From positions 76,941,948-77,005,947 of the forward strand of contig JAVGWX010000007.1 of the NCBI GenBank assembly GCA_036924085.1: a stretch of DNA of 64,000 bases, in the 5' to 3' direction. This document shows, piece after piece, positions 23,801-29,400 of this stretch. Below the pieces are notes generated by a model. The model saw only the letters and a list, made by a program, of their open reading frames with translations, was not told where the DNA came from and made no database searches. This stretch comes from Ariolimax columbianus. Taxonomy: Eukaryota; Mollusca; Gastropoda; Stylommatophora; Arionidae. Made by a program: the position numbers and the translations under genes. Numbering within the stretch: the stretch's first letter is position 1; each line of letters opens with the position of its first letter.

Positions 23801-26350
23801 TGCCAAGGAATTTTTAACGTGCTCGATACTGAACACATGAGTCCGATCTCAGTGCCCAGGAGATTCATGTGAAAAAAAATCAAGTCTCCACCATGATTCG
23901 AACCTGCGACCTCCGGCACCCGAGGCGTGCACATTACTTTGAGACCACTTTCTATGACAAAATCTACTTTTGATTTACTACCAAGCCCCAACCATATCAC
24001 AATAATAACTAAATGCAACTTATATTGACATCTACCCTGCCTTCCTTTGCTTGTCATTCTGTATCAACTCAACCTGCATGGCATCTATGGATGCACAATA
24101 TGCTAATCTATAAATAACAAACTAACCTGTCTTCTCGCCTGTCAACCAAATGTTGAAGAGTTGCATCTAGACGAATTCTAGCAGATGTCACTTCAGCTAT
24201 AAGAAAATACAATATTTACCAAAGAGATTAAAATAATCTGCACAATCTGTAATATTCTACGCATGATCTTACAAAAACATCAATTAAAATGTTAAATATG
24301 TAAATATTTCATGCTTGAAATTGTCAATTCCATTAACCAACTTAGAACGCATTTGTTGTGGGAGTATTAAATTTAGATATGCAACATGATATTGTAAGTA
24401 TCTATAAGCTATGTAAAATATATTCTGCTGCTGTGTTTAAAAAATAATTAACTTTTTGCAATTGGTGGTTAATTTTGTTACATAGCCTATAGAAATATTA
24501 ATACCATTTATACGAATGGACACCAGAATGTTTTAAATAATAAATGATATTATTCAATTACATTATAAGTACAGTATTTACTAGCTCGTACGGGGGGAAC
24601 TGAGACGCTAGTCTGGTCAGACCCAACATACTGACCAGGATGTTGTGCCAGGGTCAGGCATAATATACTGACCACGACTACACCTAACTCTTCCATATAG
24701 TCATATATATTGTTCCATGTTTCAAACAGGCTGTTTATAAGGCAATGTGGCTAATGAGATATCTTCTTCTTCTTCATCGTACGCAGTCAGACAGTAACCA
24801 TTATTTTTTAGAAAAAGGCAGCGGTCATCCTGAGGCTGTCGACACTGCCATAGAGTTTGTCTAGTGTTGCCACTGGTGATGGCCACATCTGCTCTCTCTG
24901 ATCCTCGTATGTCGGGCAGTTTTGCAGCAAATGCTCAGCGGTCATTTTCCCGGTACCACACGGGCATTCGTCGGTGCCACCTATCTTCAATTTGTTGAAT
25001 AGGTGGTACCTCAGTCTATTGTGGCCAGTGCGAAGTCTGAAGACAACAACCTGCTCTCTTCTGTTCAACTGGTAATAGGCATCGTTTTTGGTGTTGGCTA
25101 ATGAGATATGAATAAACATGATCCCTGTAATGGTAGTAGTAGTCACACAGTCTGGAGGATAACAATTCATCTTCATCAGCATGCTCGGGATGTAAGAAAA
25201 GCTATACATACTGCAACCGGCCACTTAACTCCCTTTTTAGAGCACACCCAAAAATAAACCTATTCATTGTGAGCATTCAACAAAAACTACTAGACCTCTA
25301 CTCTTGTTATGTTCTTTCAGACTTTGTTAGTGTGACTGTATCATTGTATACTATTACTAGTCACTTTGACTTTGTTAATGCTACAATAACGTTAGAACAA
25401 CATTTTTATACTGGTTTAGAAGACAATGCAGAGTCTGTAAACAACCAGTTTCACTTACATTTCCTTTCTCTAAAAGCTATGTGTATCCAATCTATCTATT
25501 CTTAAATACATTAATTGTTCCTGCATCCACTACTTCCTGTGCAATGCATTCCAATCATTCACCACTCTCTGACTATACAAATATATTAGTAATATCCAAT
25601 CATGTGGACATTTAGTTAATTTGAAGCTATGCCCTCTTGTTCTTGCAGATGGTTGTATATTAAAAAACTTGTTAGTCTAATTTATCCATTTATTTGATTA
25701 TCTTATAAACCTGTATTCCGTTCCTTTGATTATCTTATAAACCTGTATTCCGTTCCTTTGATTATCTTATAAACCTGCATTAAGCCACCTCGAAAGTGTT
25801 CATCCTAACGTCTGCTTTCTCTTCTAGCTGCTGTAATGCTATGAATTTATTTTTATAAATTTATAATTGTGTTCCAACTTAGGTCTATGACTATCTATTT
25901 ACTTCTGTACTCGGTGTACTGCCAGATGGTAGAAAACGTTTCAAACCTAGGCTACTGCTACTAAGTACCAGTTGTCTAGTAGTAGTAGTAGTAGTAGTAC
26001 TAAGTACTTACCCGACTACCGTACCTAGCACCGTTATTCGACAAATCACTCTTTCCTCGGAATAAAGCACATACAGGCATTTGATAAGCAGGTTTAAACA
26101 AAAATCAATCAAATGTATAAACATCAAATATAGTTACTATAGTTACGAATTTATACTGATAATAATAATATACTACAACGCATCTGTCGCCGGGTTTGGG
26201 GGAACATCGAAATCATTTAAGTTCGGTAGTGTTGATGGCGAATGAGAATGAAAGCTGCTTTTGATTTACTACCAAGCCACTCAACCTTATCACAATAATA
26301 ACTAAATGCAACTTATATTGACATCTACCTTGCTTTCCTTTGCTTGCCAT
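3979..26350 (-). CDS. LIN37: LIN37 homologue (MuvB/DREAM complex subunit), 7 coding exons
   Basis: I assembled this gene from seven minus-strand exons: 26329-26350, 24127-24196, 17180-17313, 14121-14284, 11752-11877, 5922-5995 and 3979-4075. All introns have GT..AG ends and every phase matches, giving 687 nt and 228 residues with a TAA stop; human LIN37 is about 246 residues. Recognisable blocks are an N-terminal helix (RIRLDATLQHLVDRRED, residues 14-30), a basic nuclear-localisation stretch (NRKRKRR, 57-63), the central family block (KLFDRSVDLA through PLYPVCRAW, 81-105), a PPP-containing segment (about 142-144), and a C-terminal RWKEVRNRWREA region (190-201). LIN37 works in the nucleus with LIN9, LIN52, LIN54 and RBBP4 in MuvB, the core of the DREAM repressor of cell-cycle genes. 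No stop or frameshift occurs in any exon, so the gene looks functional. The start is the first ATG giving the correct phase into exon 2; untranslated exons cannot be seen. Confidence 0.93.
4258..4575. repeat. Degenerate minisatellite of about 40 bp
   Basis: Repeated motifs of the type CAGTAGATGTTAAGACCACAA recur about eight times with many changes. It lies in LIN37 intron 6. Confidence 0.65.
4761..5046. repeat. 36-bp minisatellite, left part
   Basis: Units of TTTTGCTATATTACAACAGT plus GCTACATCTACATATC recur every 36 bp, about eight times. Because 36 is a multiple of three, several frames stay open; these are not genes. The array continues after a SINE insertion. Confidence 0.92.
5050..5296 (-). 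repeat. tRNA-derived SINE, family A, inserted in the 36-bp array
   Basis: A complete reverse copy: GGCGTTCGCC at the left, B box in GGGATCGAACCC, and the 5' end CCGTCCC at 5296. It splits the 36-bp minisatellite. A short TCTTTTG is present on both sides. Confidence 0.88.
5297..5515. repeat. 36-bp minisatellite, right part
   Basis: About six further copies of the unit seen at 4761-5046, slightly more diverged, separated from it by the SINE. Confidence 0.9.
5922..5995 (-). CDS. LIN37: LIN37 exon 6
   Basis: The 74-bp exon lies between acceptor TTCCCTCAG and donor GTCAGT. It ends in HMTRWKEVRN, matching the human NMQRWKRIRQ. Two bases, AG, are carried into exon 7. Confidence 0.92.
6486..6990 (+). 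repeat. Unclassified sequence preceding an RTE relic
   Basis: A stretch of higher GC than its surroundings with no coherent frame, directly upstream of RTE reverse-transcriptase remnants. It could be that element's 5' untranslated region; this is inferred from position only. Confidence 0.35.
7020..9125 (+). pseudogene. RTE-type LINE relic, interrupted by an I-type LINE
   Basis: Before the insertion, 7125-7262 encodes NNVTKILMRIIM and KAELTEEQCGFV, the reverse-transcriptase region that normally reads EELPEEQ.GFR. After the insertion, 8361 onward continues EKETNNAIYRC (normally RGTRDAI). From 8640 the C-terminal region follows ([16 protein letters not shown], then YRKILKIPWTEK), frameshifted near 8820 and with a stop near 8990. 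The 3' end is CTACATGATGATGATGA at about 9125. The segment between 8410 and 8640 is not recognisable. Confidence 0.8.
7263..8348 (-). mobile_element. 5'-truncated I-type LINE copy (RNase H and C-terminal region)
   Basis: A 1086-bp insertion bounded by the 12-bp duplication GGATTTGTGATT (7251-7262 and 8349-8360). It carries the RNase H domain (LLTDALAVV, WVPSHCNIQGNEEADRLAK), the basic region, and the C-terminal CPCGTGKMTAEHLLQNC motif, with a frame break near 7980. Its 3' end is an AAGAAGAAG tail. It closely matches 18756-20953, so it is young. It lies inside the reverse-transcriptase coding region of an older RTE element in LIN37 intron 5. Confidence 0.92.
9581..10378 (+). mobile_element. 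Internally deleted mariner element
   Basis: TA dinucleotides flank a 798-bp element whose ends read CAAGGCGTCTTTAAATTAAACC and, reversed, CGAGGCTTGTTCAAATAAAACC. Inside, 10031-10256 encodes a transposase C terminus: SAYSTDLLPCDFHLL, then WFNEQPKSFFSDGI and NVYGDFF. A region with VDRRWSL precedes it at about 9792. The middle, with the first catalytic aspartate, is missing and stops are frequent. Confidence 0.8.
10416..11085. mobile_element. piggyBac-type non-autonomous element (MITE)
   Basis: Exact TTAA on both sides (10412-10415 and 11086-11089) and terminal inverted repeats CCTTAAGCACGC / CCTTAGGCACGC with one mismatch. TTAA targets and CC-starting ends are hallmarks of piggyBac. The 670-bp interior has no transposase frame. 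Confidence 0.82.
11110..11315 (+). repeat. tRNA-type SINE, family C
   Basis: A-box-like TGAGAGGTAAGGC and B-box-like GGTTCAAATTA precede TCCCCTGGTCTCAAGGGAGG and a core ending CCCTTGGCAGTTGAAAAT. The same modules occur reversed at 12945-13095 and 14560-14705. Confidence 0.7.
11752..11877 (-). CDS. LIN37: LIN37 exon 5
   Basis: This exon is exactly 42 codons in phase 0, with acceptor ATATTTCAG and donor GTAAGT. It encodes a segment with NIYEMPPP, equivalent to the human DVYKLPPP, followed by a proline-rich linker. Confidence 0.9.
11938..12285 (+). repeat. Dispersed repeat R1 copy
   Basis: Co-linear with 61464-61823: GCGCATGAGCTGCAGTGGTC at the left, GGTGCAAATATCGCAGTC in the middle, and GGGAGATTGAGAACGAATG followed by (AAGCC)n at the right. 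Near-matching AAACAAATGTT / AAACATGTTT flank it. It lies in LIN37 intron 4. Confidence 0.8.
12290..12940. other. No feature recognised (LIN37 intron 4)
   Basis: AT-rich intronic DNA. No exon or element identified. Confidence 0.5.
12945..13095 (-). repeat. tRNA-type SINE, family C fragment
   Basis: Contains TGCACAGCGTATACCCGCC, then ATCTGCAATAGAACTAGGC and a reversed B-box-like GAGATTTGAACATCC, co-linear with 14560-14705. Confidence 0.6.
13546..14004 (-). mobile_element. 5'-truncated I-type LINE copy (C-terminal part)
   Basis: About 459 bp between copies of TCAGATAAATC (13535-13545 and 14005-14015). It encodes MTYEESKRLIKARYMTKW through the CPCGTGKMTAEHLLQNC motif without a stop, and ends in an AAGAAGAAGAAG tail. 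Near-identity to 18756-20953 indicates recent insertion. It lies in LIN37 intron 4. Confidence 0.9.
14121..14284 (-). CDS. LIN37: LIN37 exon 4 (conserved CRAW block)
   Basis: The 164-bp exon carries the most diagnostic part of the family: KLFDRSVDLA, then PEDTPLYPVCRAW. The human protein has VIKLFDRSVDLA and NTPLYPICRAW. The acceptor is TTTTTATAG and the donor GTTTGT. This block is the part of LIN37 involved in MuvB assembly. Confidence 0.95.
14560..14705 (-). repeat. tRNA-type SINE, family C
   Basis: The reverse of the 11110 copy: TTTTCAACTGCCAAAGGTTC, a CATCTCCAATAGCAC segment, CCTTGAGACCAGGGGACA and a B-box-like GGATTTGAA. Confidence 0.7.
14763..14851. repeat. (TA)n microsatellite, about 88 bp
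   Basis: An uninterrupted TA run in LIN37 intron 3. Confidence 0.97.
15300..16080 (-). pseudogene. RNase H region of a third I-type LINE lineage (relic)
   Basis: Reading minus, GRNGGGGIFIRQ marks the start of an RNase H domain and MGNERADTLTKKQQ its last motif. The frames are broken and the sequence is distinct from the 18756-20953 family. It is fused at about 16080 to a Penelope-like fragment. Confidence 0.7.
16085..16990 (-). pseudogene. Penelope-like retroelement fragment (RT C terminus and GIY-YIG region)
   Basis: Reading minus from 16956: TTVYYKPTDAHTYL, then SSHPKSFRDSLLFSKFL, the typical C-terminal end of Penelope-like reverse transcriptase. At 16220-16330, CIAYIEETGLQLRARIWEHL resembles the YIG half of the GIY-YIG endonuclease. 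SHFNGPRHRNNKTDISVIGI then matches the conserved HF..GH..D.SV.GIE segment. Several frameshifts separate these blocks, so it is inactive. It lies in LIN37 intron 3. Confidence 0.8.
17180..17313 (-). CDS. LIN37: LIN37 exon 3
   Basis: The 134-bp exon lies between acceptor CTTGCAG and donor GTAAGT. It encodes a polar segment with a basic cluster NRKRKRR followed by an acidic stretch, in the same order as the human KKRRE region. The acceptor has a weak pyrimidine tract, so the exact start is slightly less certain than the phase. Confidence 0.88.
18046..18640 (-). pseudogene. CR1-like LINE 3' fragment
   Basis: Minus-strand reading gives YEERLRKTGLQCLEKSRIRG, then a block with FSQRVVNVWNALPQEVV and AGTVNAFKN. 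This is the standard C terminus of CR1-like ORF2 proteins. Stops occur throughout. The 3' untranslated end includes TCTAAACCAGTATAAAGATG and a TTAAG tail. The same end is found at 25388, 32035, 41760 and 49835. Confidence 0.8.
18756..20953 (-). mobile_element. I-type LINE copy, intact RT plus RNase H frame (5'-truncated)
   Basis: A 2198-bp insertion flanked by the 13-bp duplication AACTGGCTGGTCT (18743-18755 and 20954-20966). An open frame runs from the truncation point to 18784; counted from the ATG at 20904 it is 706 residues. It opens with YRPISLLSCVGKLMERM, so only the endonuclease and earlier parts are lost. Reverse-transcriptase motifs are VDLEKAFD (58-65), GVPQGGVLSP (115-124) and FADD (147-150). 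The RNase H residues are D446, E486 or E488, D512, H555 and D565. A CPC..H..C motif (648-664) follows. The 3' tail is (GAA)n. RT plus RNase H with a short tandem-repeat tail fits the I group, though the exact clade is inferred. Confidence 0.93.
21175..21265 (+). repeat. tRNA-like SINE head
   Basis: GATGGCATAGCAGTTCGAAC resembles an A box region, and GCGGGTTCAAAACC a B box, about 35 bp apart. Too degenerate for a working tRNA. It lies in LIN37 intron 2. Confidence 0.45.
21517..22084 (+). mobile_element. Mariner-derived element with long terminal inverted repeats
   Basis: TA target sites lie at 21515-21516 and 22085-22086. About 120 bp at each end are inverted copies (CGAGGTGTGTTCAAATGAAACC / CTAGGCATGTTCAAATGAAACC). 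The interior encodes a transposase N terminus: RAMIRFQTAEGCRLVDIHRR, then ELPRPGQAH and VDRRWSL. The catalytic domain is deleted, so it is non-autonomous. Confidence 0.88.
22426..23303 (+). mobile_element. 5'-truncated RTE-type LINE copy with open frame
   Basis: An 878-bp insertion flanked by AAATGCAGATG (22415-22425 and 23304-23314). An uninterrupted frame reaches 23301 and contains the reverse-transcriptase YADDTVILSRS motif, then [59 protein letters not shown] and RVSFRQTVMGATFYKGHAT. The ATG at 22417 lies in the duplicated target, outside the element. The absence of stops suggests a recent insertion. This is not a host gene. Confidence 0.9.
23545..23966 (-). repeat. SINE with tRNA-like head and CR1-like LINE tail
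   Basis: Reading minus: a tRNA-like head with GGTTCGAATCATGG, a core with GACTGCCAAGGAATTTTTAA, a body, and a 3' end TCTAAACCAGTATATAGAC followed by TTAAGTTAAG. The tail matches the 3' end of the CR1-like LINE fragments in this window. It lies in LIN37 intron 2. Confidence 0.7.
23967..24081 (-). repeat. Duplicate of the LIN37 exon 1 region
   Basis: About 115 bp match 26257-26374, covering intron 1 sequence, the donor and exon 1. The exon copy reads MTSKGRQ plus G before GTAGAT. It lies downstream of exon 2, and its phase would not fit exon 3, so it is probably non-functional. Confidence 0.8.
24127..24196 (-). CDS. LIN37: LIN37 exon 2
   Basis: The 70-bp exon lies between acceptor TTTTCTTATAG and donor GTTAGT. 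It encodes EVTSARIRLDATLQHL and VDRRED, matching the N-terminal helix of LIN37 (ARNQLDAVLQ in the human protein). It ends with two bases, AG, that complete a serine codon with the first base of exon 3. Confidence 0.9.
24600..25270. repeat. Dispersed repeat R2, split by an I-type LINE
   Basis: The parts 24600-24762 and 25095-25270 match 39150-39670 in order: CAGGGTCAGGCATAATATAC, a CATCAGCATG segment, then CACTTAA and CATTGTG. The family is unclassified. Confidence 0.65.
24763..25094 (-). mobile_element. 5'-truncated I-type LINE copy (332 bp)
   Basis: Bounded by an exact 15-bp duplication TGGCTAATGAGATAT (24748-24762 and 25095-25109). It encodes the C terminus from TKNDAYYQLNRREQ through CPCGTGKMTAEHLLQNC and ends in AAGAAGAAG. 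It lies in LIN37 intron 1. Confidence 0.92.
25388..25880 (-). pseudogene. CR1-like LINE 3' fragment
   Basis: Co-linear with 18046-18640 but more decayed. A 34-bp piece containing GATTATCTTATAAACCTG is triplicated at about 25692-25790. It lies in LIN37 intron 1. Confidence 0.7.
26329..26350 (-). CDS. LIN37: LIN37 exon 1 (coding part)
   Basis: ATG plus six codons (MASKGKQ) and one extra G, followed by the donor GTAGAT. The leftover G joins the CT that opens exon 2 to make an alanine codon. A diverged copy of this exon and its flanks lies at 23967-24081, on the wrong side of exon 2. Confidence 0.8.
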
Positions 26351-26419
26351 TTTGTATGAACTCAACCTGCACGGCTATGTTAGTTTAAATTAATGAATCA
26401 TAATTTGAAGTTCGTAGAA

Positions 26420-26434
26420 GGCGCCATTTTGAAA
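26420..26434. promoter_or_regulatory. Possible CDE/CHR-like pair in the LIN37 proximal promoter
   Basis: GGCGCC is followed after two bases by TTTGAA, about 70 bp upstream of the LIN37 start codon. TTTGAA is the canonical CHR and GGCGC-type boxes act as the CDE in genes bound by DREAM. The spacing is shorter than the usual four bases and the sites are short, so chance occurrence is possible. Confidence 0.3.
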
Positions 26435-26481
26435 AAAAATTACGTTTATTTTGGAAGTAGGGGACGTAAGCACAGAAATTA

Positions 26482-29400
26482 TGTGTCTAGTTTTTGTGTG
26501 TGCTATAAAGGTATACGGAATATCTAGTTTTTGTGTGTGTTATAAAGGTATACGGAATATCTAGTTTTTGTGTGTGTTATAAAGGTATACGGAATATCTA
26601 GTTTTTTGTGTGTTATAAAGGTATACGGAATATCTAGTTTTTTGTGTGTTATAAAGGTATACGGAATATCTAGTTTTTGTGTGTGTTATAAAGGTATACG
26701 GAATATCTAGTTTTTGTGTGTGTTATAAAGGTATACGGAATATCTAGTTTTTTGTGTGTTATAAAGGTATACGGAACATCTAGTTTTTGTGTGTGCTATA
26801 AAGGTATACAGAACATCTAGTTTTTGTGTGTTATAAAGGTATACAGAATATCTAATTTTTGTGTGTGTTATAAATGTTTACGGAATATATAGTTTTTGTG
26901 TGTGTTATAAAGGTATACGGAATATCTAGTTTTGTTGTGTGTTATAAAGGTATACGGAATATCTAGTTTTTGTGTGTGCTATTAAGGTATACAGAATATC
27001 TAGTTTTTGTGTGTGTTATACAGGTATACGGAATATCTAGTTTTTGTGTGTGTTATAAAGGTATACGGAATATCTAGTTTTTTTGTGTGTTATAAAGGTA
27101 TACGGAATATCTCGTTTTTGTGTGTGCTATAAAGGTATACAGAACATCTAGTTTTTGTGTGTTATAAAGGTATACAGAATATCTAGTTTTTGTGTGTGTT
27201 ATAAAGGTATACAGAATATCTAGTTTTTGTGTGTGTTATAAAGGTATACAGAATATCTATTTTTGTGTGTGTTATAAAGGTATACGGAATATCTAGTTTT
27301 TGTGTATGTTATAAAGGTATACGGAATATCTATTTTTTTGTGTGTGTTATAACGGTATACGGAATATCTAGTTTTTGTGTGTGTTATAAAGGTATACGGA
27401 ATATCTAGTTTTTGTGTTTGCTATAAAGGTATACAGAACATCTAGTTGTTGTGTGTTATAAAGGTATACGGAATATCTAGTTTTTGTGTGTGTTATAAAA
27501 GTATACGGAATATCTAGTTTTTTTGTGTGTTATAAAGGTATACGGAATATCTCGTTTTTGTGTGTGCTATAAAGGTATACAGAACATCTAGTTTTTGTGT
27601 GTTATAAAGGTATACAGAATATCTAGTTTTTGTGTGTGTTATAAAGGTATGCAGAATATCTAGTTTTTGTGTGTGTTATAAAGGTATACAGAATATCTAG
27701 TTTTTGTGTGTGTTATAAAGGTATACGGAATATCTAGTTTTTGTGTATGTTATAAAGGTATACGGAATATCTAGTTTTTGTGTGTGTTATAAAGGTATAC
27801 AGAATATCTCGTTTTTGTGTGTAATAAAGGTATACAGAATATCTAGATTTGTGTGTGTTATAAAAGTATACAAAAGATAAAGCTTGTGTGTGTGTGTTAT
27901 AAAGGTATACAAATTATAAAGCTCGTGTGTGTGTTATAAAGGTATACAAAATAAAAAGCTTTTGTGTGTGTTATAAAGGTATACAAAATATATAGTTTTT
28001 GTGTGTGTTATAAAGGTATACAGAATATCTAGTTTTTGTGTGTTATAAAGGTATACAAAATATAAAGCGTGTGTGTGTGTTATAAAGGTATACAAAATAT
28101 AAAGCTTGTGTGTGTGTTATAAAGGTATACAAAATATAAAGCTTGTGTGTGTGTTATAAAGGTATACAAAATATAAAACGTGTGTGTGTTATAAAGGTAT
28201 ACAAAATATAAAGCTTTTGTGTGTGTTATAAAGGTATACAAAATATAAAGCTTGTGTTTGTGTGTTATGAAGGTATACAAAATATAAAGCTTTTGTGTGT
28301 GTTATAAAGGTATACAAAATATATAGTTTGTGTGTGTGTTATAAAGGTATACAAAATATAAAGCTTTTGTGTGTGTTATAAAGATATACAAAATATAAAG
28401 CTTGTGTGTGTGTGTTATGAAGGTATACAAAATATAAAGCTTTTGTGTGTGTTATAAAGGTATACAAAATATAAAGCTTGTGTGTGTGTTATAAAGTTAT
28501 GCAAAATGTTTATTTTGTTTGTGTGTTATAAAGGTATACAGAATATCTAGTTTTTGTGTGTTATAAAGGTATACAAAAGATAAAGCTTGTGTGTGTGTTA
28601 TAAAGGTATACAAATTATAAAGCTCGTGTGTGTGTTATTAAGGTATACAAAATATAAAGCTTTTGTGTGTGTTATAAAGGTATACAAAATATATAGTTTT
28701 TGTGTGTGTTATAAAGGTATACAAAATATAAAGCTTTTATTTGTGTTATAAAGGTATACAGAATATCTAGTTTTTGTGTGTTATAAAGGTATACAAAATA
28801 TAAAGCTTGTGTGTGTGTTATAAAGGTATACAAAATATAAAGCTTGTGTGTGTGTTATAAAGGTATACAAAATATATAGTTTTGTGTGTGTTATAAAGGT
28901 ATACAAAATATAAAGCTTTTGTGTGTGTTATAAAGGTATACAAAATATAAAGCTTGTGTTTGTGTGTTATGAAGGTATACAAAATATAAAGCTTTTGTGT
29001 GTGTTATAAAGGTATACAAAATATTAAGCTTGTGTGTGTGTTATAAAGTTATGCAAAATGTTTATTTTGTTTGTGTGTTATAAAGGTATACAGAATATCT
29101 CGTTTTTATGTGTTATAAAGGTATACAGAATATCTAGTTTTTGTGTGTGTTATAAAGGTATACAATATATAAAGCTTGTGTTTGTGTGTTATGAAGGTAT
29201 TCAAAATATAAAGCTTTTGTGTGTGTTATAAAGGTATACAAAATATAAAGCTTGTGTGTGTTATAAAGGTATACAAAATATAAAGCTTTTGTGTGTGTTA
29301 TAAAGGTATACAAAATATTAAGCTTGTGTGTGTGTTATAAAGTTATGCAAAATGTTTATTTTGTTTGTGTGTTATAAAGGTATACAGAATATCTCGTTTT

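Noticed and set aside
24036..24057. Second copy of exon 1 as the true LIN37 start
   Set aside because: It lies downstream of exon 2 and its one-base overhang does not fit exon 3.
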